From the NCBI GenBank assembly GCA_021186555.1, contig JAJKFL010000004.1, positions 18,814,406 through 18,878,405 of the forward strand: 64,000 nt of DNA. Direction: 5' to 3'. Origin of the DNA: Reticulitermes speratus. Its lineage: Eukaryota > Arthropoda > Insecta > Blattodea > Rhinotermitidae. The notes beneath the pieces are model-generated. The model saw only the letters and a program-made list of their open reading frames with translations. It did no database searches and had not been told where the DNA came from. Made by a program: the position numbers and the translations under genes. Of this stretch, positions 35,201-43,492 are shown in pieces. The stretch's first letter is position 1. Each line of letters begins with the position of its first letter.

Positions 35201-38200
35201 ATAACTGAATCGTTATCCGTGCTCTCCACCCAGTCACTATCATCTTTATCTTCAACATCGTCCTCCCATACAATGTCATCGCTGCCTTGTGTTTCCGCCA
35301 TAGTCGAACGTTGCTTTCATCAACTCCAAAAATTGCAGCGGCTTTGCGGTTTCCATTCTCCTCTGCGCACCGAATAACTTCACATATGAACTTCACCGTA
35401 TATGAGAGTCGTTTAGATTTCAGGTGTCCCTCTTCCATAACTACGGTACACAACAAATTGGAACAAGCACCTCCCACGTTTCAACAACTAAAGCTCAGCT
35501 GGCTTCAGACGAGATTGCGCACGTCTGTTGAGAAAGGCCCTGCCTCTATCGGTATGACTCATCGGCCACAGGCGTAGTGTCGGATTTTAACGCATTGGTA
35601 ACATCCAATATTATTCAATCAGTCGCCCCGTGGGCAAGGGGTGGTCGAAGGAAAGGTGCGCATTAGAATCGCGAACTAACTTTTTTTCGTTTAAGAAGTC
35701 GCCAAAAACTGGGTGCGCATTAGATTCGGATGCGCATTAGATTCGAGAATATACGGTATTTACAAATGGTGACTGCTTATTACATTGCAGATTGACATTT
35801 AGCCACAAGCACTAGTGTCCTTCCAGAATTTTCTTTCAGACCAACTAATACTTTTGCAATTATCCCATTGGCTCACATATTGTTTACGTGATGTAGCACC
35901 ACTAAATTTAAATTGTGCTGTTTAAAATCATTCTTCCCTAGAGTTCCATTCCTTAGTTTTGTTCCAAAACTAAACAATTATTATTTTCTTGCCCTTATGT
36001 CATAGAAGCAGTTATTCTTTTATGACTCATTACCTTTATGTATTATTGTTGCACAGTCACTACCACAGCTTTGTGTAATGCTCATATAAGTTGTTTGTAT
36101 TTAGTTCAATCTCTGGATTGTGGAATTCATCATCACTGTGACACAACCACTACTGTACTCTGCTACACACTGCACAAGCAAGCTAAGAACAGGCAACAAC
36201 AAACACAACAAAGAGATAAGAAAGAGGAAGAAAGTGCCTCCCTCTTTTGCAGGCGTCAGTTCAACCAATGCACATGACAGTGTCTTGCCAACAAGGAAAA
36301 TGAAAGCTTAAACAAGTGGAAAAGTTTAATTCTTAAAAATTATAAATAACTTCAGTTTATAAACTAAGGCAATAGTTAATTGTTTAATGCAATTTTGTTT
36401 AAGTATTCTATTCAAATTAATGCCAGAATTGGACTGCCACAATAACAAACCCCAGTACAGAACTAACATCCTGTAATGTATGTACAGTTGTGAACAGTAA
36501 CAAAATTGGTAACGATCTGAGAAGAGTCAGGATTCAGAGATCTGAATGCATCGTGCTGTTATGTTATATATGTATTTCCAGTCTTGTTTCTTTTTCAGGT
36601 CAAACTTCAATAGACCAAAAATGCATTAAAAGTTTTATATAATTGTGGAAAGAAAAGACAGTTTTTCTTTTATTTATCCCCTTAAACAGTGAGGACAAAA
36701 TGTGAGTTCCTGCAAAGAACTTAGGATGATCAAACTGGGAAGTGAAAAAGCAGTGTTGAATGTAGATGCATCTATTGATCTACAATTTCTGTTTCTTTTT
36801 AGCTGGTCTACAGTGTAATGGAATATGGTGGTAAGCATGTCAGACAGAGTGATTTGTATGGAGCAGAGGATGCTGTTGTGAAGATTACAAAAACATTCTT
36901 TAAGGTGAGCATGCTCATGAAAACTGAAACTTTATTTTCATGTAACAAGCCTCTTAAATTTTCCTTTGTCTTTTTGTTATTTTTAAAAGTTTCTTTACCT
37001 TTTATTGACTGTATAGCACAGTGTTTAGTAAAATTCTGTGGAAGGGCAAGGTATTATTTTGTGTTAATGTATATATGGTTGTATAGAACATGGATGGTTA
37101 ATTGTACATTTGTTGATCATATTATCATATCAAAAATTTAAACAGGAAGCCAGGGTACTTAATTTGGTGAAATATGACCAGAATAGTTCCCTTAATTAAG
37201 TTTTGAATTGCAGTTCTAATCTATTTTCGGTGAGTGGATCACTTAAGTGTAATTATATATTACTACTAATTTAAAACGAGATTTGCAGTGTTCGTAAATA
37301 AATTGTGGTATGAAAATCTTTCTTTGTACTCTGTGCAATGTTCCCTCTAATTTTTTCATGGCTGTGCGCATCTGCTAAAGCTCTGAGCAGAACATTTTTC
37401 ACAACCCGACGACTGCGTGGCACTTTAAAAGTTTTTTGTAATATGCATGATAAGAATATTTACAATTAAAGATTAAAAAAATCCAGCTGCACGGCAACAA
37501 TTCAGTTTGCGCGGGAGCATTTCAGTTACTGTGTGGCCACATACCCACACAGCTTAGAGGGAACATTGACTCTGTGATAATTTAATTTCTTTCTGCAACC
37601 GTCTTACGGAGAAAGTCATTCAGCTGAGTGAATGTGTGCATACCAGGTAACACTGTATTAGTCGCTTCTATTGAGCACACCATGTGTTAGTTCTGTGCCC
37701 CCACCCCCCTTGTGTCCCCAACACTCACTGTGGTGTAAAGACGAAATGTATAAAAATGATGGCAGTGTGTTCAAACTAAGGACTTTCTGTGCTTCCATGT
37801 TCAGTGACTGATGCTTGCTGAAATGACTGAAGAATTATTTCATCAAACTTAAATGACTTCAAATACAACCCCTAGGAAACACTGACATCTTGTGGTATGC
37901 CTGCTTTACTCGGTAACTCTGAAACTCAATGTTACAGAACTGTTATCATGCTTTGAAGAAAAATCAGTTATGTGACCGTTCATTAAAAATCAAGGTTATG
38001 AATAACATTCAGTGTACAGAATTTATATCTGACATGTGGGAATATGTTAACCCTTATCTGTGAGGTGTTCAGAAAGTAATGCCTACATATTGTATCTTTA
38101 CATCCAGACAAGGTATCAAAGTGAAACGAAACACAAAATGTACCTCAGAATGTGTACTTTGTTTCAGTGCTTCATTTTTCTACATAGGGTCCCTCTAGTT

Positions 38201-41200
38201 CAATACAACACTGCCAGCACTGAACAAGTTTTTTGAACCCATCGGTGTAGAATCCTTCAGGCTCTTCTCAAAACCATTTTCCTGTAGCAGCTTGAAGTTG
38301 TTCATCACATGTGAAATGAAATAGTTTGAGATATTTCTTGAGAGCTGCAAACAACCAGAAGTCAGGTGGTGCCAAATTTGGGCTGTGGAATGGTGTGGAA
38401 CAACTTGAAATCTGATGCTGTCTGTCACTGCAGAAGTGGCAGCACGAATGTGGGGACTGGCGTTGTCAAGTTAAAGAAGCATTGACTTTATTTCCAATGA
38501 CCACGAATGATCCATTCTTTCGACCTCTTTAGGGACTTCTTGTAAGTCTCAGAGTTCATTTTCCTACCGTTTACCATGTACTCCTGGTGATTGATGCCTC
38601 TGTAGTCCCAGAAAACTGTGAGCATGCATTTTCTGGCAGTAGGTTGTGTCTTGAATTTTTTATTTCTGGAAGGAGTGGGGTGACGATATTCAAGCGACTG
38701 GCTTTTCAATTTTGGGTCATAGTGATGCACCCAACTCTCATCCCCTGTGGCAGTAAATCATTACCCTTGTTCTGTAGTGAACAAGCAACCACTGACATGC
38801 TTCCAGTCTTAATATCTTCATTTCGGGCATAAGCTATGCTGCACCCATCGAGCACACACTTTTTTATAAACCAAACCTGCTATCATCTCATTGATACTGG
38901 CTAAACCAGTTTCTCACTTTTCTACTGTGGCTGTCTGAGACATTTGTTAATTTTTTTGAATATGTTCGTTGACTTTTTGCCTGTTAAAATTGTGAGTTGC
39001 ACTGATAGACCTTCCAGACTGCGACAGGTCATTGAGGTCCAAATTTCCACCACTGTCCCACGATTTTCTCACCCAACAATACACAGTACTTATGTCCACA
39101 GTGTCTTCACTATAGAAGGCCAATATTCTTTGGTGAAATTTCCATGGGAGTTTCATTTTCATACGTCAAAAACTCAATAACAGCTCACTGTTTGATGCAA
39201 TTTTACATGGTCGAGAACAAGTCATTCATTTTGAACCAAATACGATGCAAACCCCTATGTTTACCAAGCCGTACCACAATGACAAACTGGAGCTCAAGGA
39301 ACAATGAACAAGTTGGGACAAGTACCACTTCAAGGTCACACCAGTTGTATGGAGGAATTACTTTCTGAACATCTTACGTAATTGTTAAAGTTAACTGCTT
39401 TACTCCAGCCAGTAATGAAGGGACCAAAGTTGTGACAATGCTGTGGCTGGTTGAGCCTTTAATATAACATCAGAGATAAGTGTGAAGCGTTGATGAAGTG
39501 AGCCTATATTTACTGCCTTGATATTTACATGGGCATCCATGTTCTTAACTGCTTACTATAGCATGATTCCGTACATCACTGGAAGAGAAAGTTGAAAATA
39601 AATTCTTAGTTCTTGCAGAATGCATGATACTTTGTGCACATGCCTGAATGAGAAGATGCTGTTCTCCATTAAGGAGGTTTGTTATGAGTAGGGATCCCAT
39701 TCATAATGGTTTTCCTGGGACATTCCCGATTTTATGGGTTTTAAGAGCTCTGTCCTGATATCCTGCAAAATTTAGTTTGGGACACCAGATGTCCTGGATT
39801 TTTCCAAGTCAATAAAACATGGCATTTCTGACAATGCACATAACATTTTGACTTTACAGTGGGACAAAACATCTGTAGGAGTAGGACAGCCATCAACCAT
39901 CCACTCACATGAAAGGAGAGGGAGAGGAAGATGTGTAGATTACTGATTGTAAGTCTGGAATGAGGCTTCAAAGGATTCTTTTTAATGAGTTAACTCATTG
40001 TAGTGAATATTAATAAATCAATGTATTCAATTTATTATACCAACTAAATGTACATTATTTGTTACATACGATTTTAAACACCTAGCTCCAATGTGTTTCG
40101 GTACAAGCGTACCATCCTCAGGGCGCACAATATGTCAGGTTTTAAACCAATTGCCAGTAACCAGCTATTATTTACAAGGTTCCGCTGTCTGTAGTAGGCT
40201 CCATTGTTGATGTCATTTGTGTACAAAAAGTACAGCTTTTACTGTTTTTGAAATCTTATGGTTAAAATATGATTAAAACATTTCTTACATAATATGATTT
40301 ATACAGTATTCTGCTGGCTTCAATACACGACACAGCATAACACAGGGACACAATCCACCTTGGATTGAGATATACACTAGAAACCAGAACATGTAATGCC
40401 AAAAAACTAGAAGTTCCCACTACCAGCTGCAACAATAATTTTAATTTGTATAAATCAATTTATTATGTAAGAAATGTTGTAATCATATTTTAACCAGAAG
40501 ATTTTAAAATCAGTACAGATTGTACCTTTTATACACAAATGACATCAACAGCGGAGCCTACTACAGACAGTGGAACCTTGTAAATAATAGCTGGTCACTG
40601 GCAATTGGTTTAAAACATGGCACTCCCTGAGGATGGTATGCTTCTAGCAAAACATGTCGGAGCTATGTGTTTAACAATCATATGTAACTAATAATGTGCA
40701 ATTAGGTGGTATAATAAATTGAGTACATTGATCTAAAAAATGCATGGATTGGACAACTTCAAAATAATTAATAAATTACTCTGCTTTTTCATTGTATGAG
40801 GGGTTCAAAATTTTGTCTTCTACTGCCCCCACCCACCACCCAACTGGTTTTTTCCCCTTAAAAATTGGGATCCCTAGCCTTGGACAAAATGTTATATCAC
40901 GATCTCCAGTGTGTTAATGCTCTTTTCTTTCTTGTCTCAGATGTGACTATAACATTTGATTTAATTTTGTCAGGGCCTGTCAGGTGTGGAGAATGTGTAT
41001 ACCCAGCATAACCCTCTCATCAAATACACAGTAGAAGAATTAATCAAGGGCAAGCTAAAGGAAAGTTCTTTCCCTTATCTTGGAGGTAATCAGCTAACAA
41101 GGAGGTAAGTAATATTGAGGTAGTATCATAACCATAAAGAATGCTGTGTACTCTGTACACTGTCACAGAAAAATGTCAGGACTAAAATATACTGCCCATC

Positions 41201-43492
41201 ATTCTGAGTGTCATTTGGCAGTCTCCTGTGAGCAAGTTGCACACAGTTGGAGGTTATTTTTGTTTGTCTGCTGTAAGGCTCATCATCCACATTCTTTCTG
41301 CCCTCTGGAAAACATTTAAACCATCTAAATGTTTGTGCTGAGGGCAGAGAGTTATTTCTATAAGCTGATTGTAACATTTTGTATGTTTCAGTGGCAGTAT
41401 TCTCCAACTTTACACAATCTGATGTTGATATGTTGTTCAGCTTTGAGGTTTCTCATTTAACCGTAAAACACGATGCACAAAGCATGTCCATACAAAACAA
41501 GAGTACAGTATCATTTGGTCAGAGCTTTGTAGACTGTCAAGGTCACAGAGGTCACACTTTATTCTATCTCAGCCTGTCATGGAATCATATATATGCTGCA
41601 TATTTTTGTTATATGTTAGTCTCCTTACTTTCTCGCTGCAGTCTGCATATTCACATCAGATGTGGAGAGGTAGTTGGCTCTCGTTCCTTCATATTTTGGA
41701 GGTCACGGATTTGATTCTCGGTCTCGACACAGGTTATCCCTGCTGATTTTTTTTTCTTTATTTTCTCCAGGCTAGTGCTGGGGTATTTACTTAAAAATAG
41801 GCCACCGTCATATGAGGTCAAACACTAAAGTTCTGAGGCCTGTAAGAACAGGTACACATAAAGTAAGAAGAAAATTGTTTTATTTGATGTACTGTAACAC
41901 TTTTTACATCTTTCTGAAAGTTGCACAACACAGTCATCAAAGGGCATTATTGTGCAAAAGGAGCCAACTGCCTTCCTTTCTCTCAAAATCTGCTTCAGTA
42001 ACATTTCCAGGACCCATGTATAGAATTCACTGCTTGTTTTCCCCTCAGACATAACTTCTTTGTAGGTTATACCCAGTATATAAGAAAAAAAGTGATCCTT
42101 TTGATGCTCAGATTTTGCAAGTGAAATATTTTGGGTCTCAGGGATGATTTCGTTTTCCACTCCATGTGTTGACCATTTGTTTCAGGATTGTACTGAAACA
42201 CAAAAATTACTTTTCTCCAGGAACAATGCAATTGGCAAGTTGTGGATTGGTCTGACAGGTCTGGATGAAGTCTGCAGAAGTTGTCACTATACTCTTTTGG
42301 CTCGTGTGAGACTGTGTGGAACAGACTTGGTGCATATCTTCCTCTTCCCAAGTCTTTGTGAAGAATCTGAGTCATCTCCCACTTACTGTGCAAGTTGATC
42401 GTCCATAAATTTTACACTTATTGAACTGCCTCTGGCCACCAGTTTACGAACTTCTGCAGCTGTTTCTAGATTTTGAGCAATTGATGGCCACCCACTCCTT
42501 GGATCACCTTTGAGGGTCCTCACATCCTTTTCTCAATCTTTTAAACCATTCAGAGAGGTGTGTGAGATAGAGCTTCATTTCCATAAACAGTTTGATACGT
42601 TTCATGTGTTTCTGTAGCTGTTCCCTTAAGTCTGAAAGAAAACGTGATACTTGCTGCTCCATGACAACAAAGGAAAACATCTTACACATTGGGCTGCTGC
42701 AGATGAATTGAATGAGGTTCAGTTCTCTGTTCACTGTTCCTTGGTGGTCATAACATGGGCTACAGAAACTGGCTACATTTGGTTTATATGCCAAACCATA
42801 CTTCTTCAGTGGAATTAGTTCTGGAACTTTATTGTTTGATGTCATTTTCTTTCCAATTTATCATTCATAATTATCCTACCACGTGATGTTTAATAGTCAG
42901 TGTAGTTCAAAAAACCATAACCCAAGAATCAATCAGTCATTATGCTCATAGCCTTGTCTTGTGGCATCTGTGGAGAAATCCAATTGTCAGTTTACTCTAA
43001 CTGTGATATACTGTAATATGCATAGAGGGGATAAAGTATTTGATGCATGTTTTGATCCTCAAACATTTTATGATGCAGTTACTTCCAACATATATTCATA
43101 TTACTCTGTTACAGTTAAGTGGGATGTTAGTGATACATTAAAACTTCAGATGATCTGAGATTTGTCTGGCTGTGGGTCTTCAGGTGCCATATATGTATAG
43201 TGTCATGAATTAACCTTTGAAGAATTTCTGTTTGTATAGCAAATTCAGTTTGAGAAATCATGCATTTAACTAATCAAGCTGTGATTACAGACCACAGGAT
43301 ATCATTGTGTTCATGATTGGTGGAGCCACATATGAGGAATCACTTGCTGTTCATCAGTTGAACAAAAACAACTTTGGTGTTCGGATTGTTTTGGGTGGAA
43401 CAACTATTCACAATTCAAGCAGTTTTTTTGAAGATGTTCAGCAAGCGATCCAAGGTGTCCCAAGGCGTCACACACGCATGAGGAATTCATGA
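16774..43492 (+). CDS. VPS45: Vacuolar protein sorting-associated protein 45 (SM family), 12 coding exons
   Basis: Coding exons: 16774-16866, 18261-18458, 22991-23140, 23858-23994, 27422-27532, 27877-28011, 29368-29508, 31376-31513, 32547-32705, 36803-36904, 40974-41104, 43291-43492. All introns are GT..AG and phases agree, except for one missing base in exon 2. The length is about 565 residues, close to the roughly 570 usual for VPS45. The start is fixed by the conserved opening ([14 protein letters not shown], then [14 protein letters not shown]). Other conserved blocks are [47 protein letters not shown]-type [20 protein letters not shown], and near the C terminus [14 protein letters not shown] with [13 protein letters not shown]. 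Sec1/Munc18 proteins clamp syntaxin-type SNAREs; VPS45 acts in trans-Golgi-to-endosome fusion. The protein is soluble, with no signal peptide or membrane segment seen. Introns hold nearly all the mobile elements of 17-43 kb. It is head-to-head with FBXW2. Identification is secure; exon edges come from consensus reading without transcripts. Confidence 0.95.
16867..18260 (+). other. VPS45 intron 1
   Basis: Contains hammerhead-like motif B, an (AT)n run at about 17186-17210 and no other recognised gene. Confidence 0.6.
17025..17061 (-). ncRNA. Hammerhead ribozyme-like motif B
   Basis: Minus strand in VPS45 intron 1. Stem I GGC/GCC (3 bp), CUGAAGA, extra U, stem II GACC/GGUC, GAAAC, a 2-nt loop, GUC. 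AATAAA follows about 35 nt downstream, as in other copies. The very short stem III loop suggests weak or no activity as a monomer. Confidence 0.6.
18261..18458 (+). CDS. VPS45: VPS45 coding exon 2 with a one-base frame break
   Basis: Acceptor TTACAG ends at 18260 and donor GTAAGT starts at 18459. The first part reads [20 protein letters not shown] and then [13 protein letters not shown]. After the ATG at 18357-18359, frame 0 soon hits TAA at 18384-18386. The conserved continuation ([14 protein letters not shown], then [12 protein letters not shown]) is in the next frame from 18362. Only two bases (18360-18361) separate the two frames, so one base is missing relative to an open exon. The exon then joins exon 3 in the correct phase. 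A sequencing or consensus deletion is the simplest explanation; a real lesion in this allele is the alternative. The 150-codon minus-strand ORF over this area is only its antisense shadow. Confidence 0.9.
18553..18975 (+). repeat. Two fragments of a dispersed repeat (family 2)
   Basis: Fragments at about 18553-18690 and 18800-18975 share the order GAGGCAGCA..TTCT, ATGTCATGTCCCAGAAGA-like, then GAAAACCTCA/GAGAACCTCA. Related fragments are at 20870-21215, 53500-53720, 53918-54060 and 62655-62760. The 20870 copy includes a hammerhead-like core, so the family may be another PLE-type terminal repeat. Confidence 0.55.
19331..19374 (-). ncRNA. Hammerhead ribozyme-like motif C (left arm)
   Basis: Minus strand. 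Stem I CCC/GGG, CUGAAGA, extra U, stem II GGCG/CGCC with a 9-nt loop, GAAA, U-ACGU-A stem III, and UU before GGGG. The cleavage triplet would be AUU, allowed by the NUH rule. Confidence 0.7.
19816..20040 (-). pseudogene. PLE GIY-YIG endonuclease C-terminal tail
   Basis: Minus-strand frame from 20040 to TAA at 19816-19818: [20 protein letters not shown], then [20 protein letters not shown]. This matches the end of the GIY-YIG domain of Penelope-like elements, with conserved KG..M-LE-F-I spacing and a catalytic-type Glu in LENFYI. A close relative lies at 28246-28515. The RT and the GIY-YIG start are absent; the frame begins where the right arm joins. Confidence 0.75.
20217..20261 (+). ncRNA. 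Hammerhead ribozyme-like motif D (right arm)
   Basis: Plus strand. Stem I CCCC/GGGG (4 bp), CUGAAGA, extra U, stem II with one G-U pair, GAAA, UACGUA hairpin, UU. Mirror copy of motif C. Confidence 0.7.
20870..21215 (+). repeat. Family-2 repeat with a degenerate hammerhead-like core
   Basis: At 20922-20959 the plus strand reads CUGAAGA, a weak stem II (AGG/CCU), GAAAC, AUUG, GUA. Stem I does not pair. Immediately upstream is an 18-bp perfect palindrome, TCTTCAGGATCCTGAAGA (20911-20928), that contains the core box and its mirror. The downstream part resembles the fragments at 18553 and 53500. Confidence 0.5.
21688..21707 (+). repeat. Oligo-C run (20)
   Basis: Twenty consecutive C followed by GGG, in VPS45 intron 2. 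No associated element recognised. Confidence 0.9.
22030..22140 (+). mobile_element. Penelope-like end fragment with hammerhead-like motif
   Basis: A hammerhead-like motif (22048-22088) is followed about 20 nt later by AATAAAAG, the same order as at 13622, 20261 and 28972. No coding part recognised. Confidence 0.55.
22048..22088 (+). ncRNA. Hammerhead ribozyme-like motif F
   Basis: Stem I AGC/GCU (3 bp), CUGAUGA, extra U, stem II GAUCC/GGAUU closed by a G-U pair, GAAAC, 2-nt loop, GUA. Moderately preserved. Confidence 0.6.
22172..22219. repeat. Near-perfect palindrome, 23-bp arms
   Basis: Arms meet at TTATTCAATAA and include GGGACAGTTTATT and its complement. It has one mismatch or bulge near the outside. 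Possibly a MITE remnant or a recombination product; no target duplication found. Confidence 0.7.
24973..25173 (-). mobile_element. SINE family 1, 5'-truncated
   Basis: A 13-bp target duplication GGCTGAACTGCAG lies at 24960-24972 and 25174-25186. On the minus strand the body reads GGAGTTGACCACCCACTCTC, then GAGTAGAGCTATACCTCTAC, as in the copies at 26718, 31660 and 45205. The tail is GCCTTTGCC. The tRNA-like head is absent. In VPS45 intron 4. Confidence 0.85.
26050..26490 (+). pseudogene. Relic of a DDxD mariner-like transposase
   Basis: Plus-strand frames give [10 protein letters not shown] and, after frame changes, a block ending [14 protein letters not shown]. This is the same family as the minus-strand transposase at 29764-30855 ([22 protein letters not shown]). 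TIRs were not found. In VPS45 intron 4. Confidence 0.65.
26718..26987 (+). mobile_element. SINE family 1, full-length-like
   Basis: A 9-bp target duplication TATTAATGT is at 26709-26717 and 26988-26996. A tRNA-like head includes a B box GGTTTGATTCCC at about 26755. The shared body includes GGGGTAAAGTGGCTGGGGTG and AGTGGAGCTGTACCTCTACT. In VPS45 intron 4. Confidence 0.8.
27125..27285 (+). repeat. Small inverted-repeat element with a degenerate hammerhead-like core
   Basis: Arms GTTGTGAGATCTGCACTCTT and AGAGCGCAGATCTCAAC flank CUUGAAGA, stem II GGG/CCC, GAAAC, AUUG, GUA (27181-27222). C3 of the core is replaced, so a classical hammerhead would be inactive. In VPS45 intron 4. Confidence 0.5.
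28246..28515 (+). pseudogene. PLE GIY-YIG endonuclease C-terminal tail
   Basis: The frame reads [20 protein letters not shown], then [20 protein letters not shown]. It is alignable with the minus-strand tail at 19816-20040 and with the usual PLE pattern (A-HLL-N-H-Y, KG-HMN-E-F-I). It is 5'-truncated and has lost the RT. Followed about 410 bases later by hammerhead-like motif E. Confidence 0.8.
28928..28972 (+). ncRNA. Hammerhead ribozyme-like motif E (type I)
   Basis: Stem I CCCC/GGGG (4 bp), CUGAAGA, extra U, stem II GGCUU/AAGCC (5 bp, 7-nt loop), GAAAC, loop AUAU, GUA. Together with motif A the strongest candidate. Located at the 3' end of a PLE fragment in the same orientation as its ORF. 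Confidence 0.75.
29680..31008 (-). mobile_element. DDxD mariner-like transposon with intact TIRs
   Basis: Terminal repeats begin CAGGGTGTCTACAATGAAA on both ends (left at 29680, right reversed ending 31008), flanked by TA at 29678-29679 and 31009-31010. The length is 1329 bp. It encodes one transposase on the minus strand. In VPS45 intron 7. Confidence 0.92.
29764..30855 (-). pseudogene. DDxD mariner-like transposase with two in-frame stops
   Basis: A single frame of about 363 codons. The N-terminal half is helix-turn-helix-like ([33 protein letters not shown]). Catalytic D blocks are [25 protein letters not shown] and [14 protein letters not shown]. The last two Asp residues are about 36 residues apart, wider than the 34 of classical mariners. 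TAG at 30100-30102 and TGA at 30082-30084 interrupt the frame just after QQDGAPPH. Otherwise intact, so inactivation is recent. Confidence 0.9.
31660..31970 (+). mobile_element. SINE family 1, diverged copy
   Basis: tRNA-like head with degraded boxes (AGTTCAGTTCCTGGC), then body TGAAGTTGACCACTCAATCT and ACAGAGCTATACCTCCACTC, shared with 24973 and 26718. In VPS45 intron 8. Confidence 0.7.
32706..33929 (+). other. VPS45 intron 9, left part, with duplicated old repeat
   Basis: Two diverged copies of a repeat start CTGTCTGTCTGCATG (about 32910) and ATGTCTGTCCATCCGCATGG (about 33339). Both continue with a GGATTTTCA..AAATTT block and later with ATATCTCGC/TTATCTCGC. The spacing is about 430 bp. Such TGTCTG..GGATTTTGATGAAATTT repeats are common in arthropod genomes; family unassigned. 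A G-run lies near 32849. Confidence 0.5.
33930..34831 (-). mobile_element. pogo-like element 1, internally deleted
   Basis: TA-flanked (33928-33929, 34832-34833), 902 bp. TIRs begin CCGTATATTCTCGAATCTAA. Five copies of TGCGGATTAGATTCG (one inverted at 33941, one with a T-to-A change at 34749) lie near the ends. Minus-strand ORF 34569-34225 encodes a DNA-binding N terminus. In VPS45 intron 9, 146 bp from a sister element. Confidence 0.9.
34225..34569 (-). CDS. Truncated pogo-type transposase (DNA-binding part)
   Basis: 114 codons. A psq/Brinker-type helix-turn-helix is at residues about 20-65 ([40 protein letters not shown]), then [20 protein letters not shown], like the start of a CENP-B-type domain. 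The frame stops soon after. The sequence downstream in another frame encodes MSDDGESDK, an acidic tail, so the DDE catalytic region was deleted. A DNA-binding-only product could compete with a full transposase; that is inference. Confidence 0.75.
   Translation of the reverse strand: MGGACSNLSCTVVMEEGHLKSKRLSYTAKFKREVIRCAEENGNRKAAAIFGVDESNVRLWRKHKAAISGCEASRRKFTGPKKGRFPEIDDAVFTFFQERRKTGLFVSYDLLARR
34978..35756 (-). mobile_element. pogo-like element 2, internally deleted sister copy
   Basis: TA-flanked (34976-34977, 35757-35758), 779 bp, with the same TIRs as element 1. Subterminal motifs read TGCGCATTAGATTCG in five of six copies instead of TGCGGATTAG. Its deletion junction differs: it keeps less of the helix-turn-helix region but a longer acidic tail. 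Confidence 0.9.
35199..35477 (-). pseudogene. Truncated pogo-type transposase, second copy
   Basis: Near-identical N terminus to 34225-34569 ([33 protein letters not shown]). At the deletion junction the frame goes out of phase. In the neighbouring frame the sequence encodes an acidic C-terminal tail ([16 protein letters not shown]). Confidence 0.7.
35759..36802 (+). other. VPS45 intron 9, right part
   Basis: AT-rich; short ORFs at 36038-36311 have no recognisable features. Confidence 0.5.
37336..37568. mobile_element. hAT-type MITE
   Basis: 15-bp TIRs CAATGTTCCCTCTAA and its complement, 233 bp long, with perfect 8-bp target duplications ACTCTGTG at 37328-37335 and 37569-37576. Eight-base duplications are the hAT hallmark. 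Non-coding. In VPS45 intron 10. Confidence 0.92.
38063..39374 (-). mobile_element. mariner element, decayed transposase
   Basis: Ends share TGTTCAGAAAGTAAT (38066 and, reversed, near 39371). The minus strand carries mariner pieces in order: [20 protein letters not shown] with DLSQSGRS (39162-38947), [17 protein letters not shown] and [10 protein letters not shown] (38730-38488), and a catalytic-end remnant (38428-38195). Stops and shifts throughout. In VPS45 intron 10. Confidence 0.85.
40083..40125 (-). ncRNA. Degenerate hammerhead-like motif G
   Basis: Minus strand. CUGAGGA, extra U, stem II GGUAC/GUACC (5 bp, GCUU loop), GAAAC intact. Stem I and the GUH triplet are lost by substitutions. 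Mirror copy of motif H. Confidence 0.5.
40623..40662 (+). ncRNA. Hammerhead-like motif H
   Basis: Stem I CUCC/GGAG (4 bp), CUGAGGA, and GUC triplet kept, but GAAAC has become AAAAC and stem II is eroded. The two arms retain complementary parts of one ancestral motif. Confidence 0.5.
41120..41470 (-). pseudogene. mariner transposase N-terminal relic
   Basis: Minus strand: INIRLCKVG then [20 protein letters not shown] and [16 protein letters not shown], the classical mariner N-terminal pattern. It is truncated after about 90 codons beside VPS45 exon 11. Confidence 0.75.
41660..41840 (+). repeat. tRNA-derived SINE relic (family 3)
   Basis: A tRNA-like head with B box GGATTTGATTCTCGG at about 41706 is followed by ACAGGTTATCCCTGCTGATT. 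Resembles 47600-47790 (AGGCCAGTCCTGCTGAGATT). Confidence 0.5.
41820..42860 (-). pseudogene. mariner transposase relic, full span but frame-broken
   Basis: Minus strand: N terminus [10 protein letters not shown] and [12 protein letters not shown] (about 42670-42540), middle [20 protein letters not shown] (about 42200-42140), then [20 protein letters not shown] (about 42060-42000). Order and spacing fit a mariner transposase. No intact frame. VPS45 intron 11. Confidence 0.75.

Larger units (their letters stand above)
40019..40766. mobile_element. Penelope-like palindromic insertion without ORF
   Basis: A 10-bp target duplication ATTAATAAAT lies at 40009-40018 and 40767-40776. Inverted arms of about 290 bp (about 40019-40320 and 40440-40731) carry hammerhead-like cores in opposite orientation. 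Beyond the right arm an unpaired 35-bp extension starts TCTAAAAAATGCATGGATTG, similar to that of the 19264 element. The short centre has no coding remnant. In VPS45 intron 10. Confidence 0.8.
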
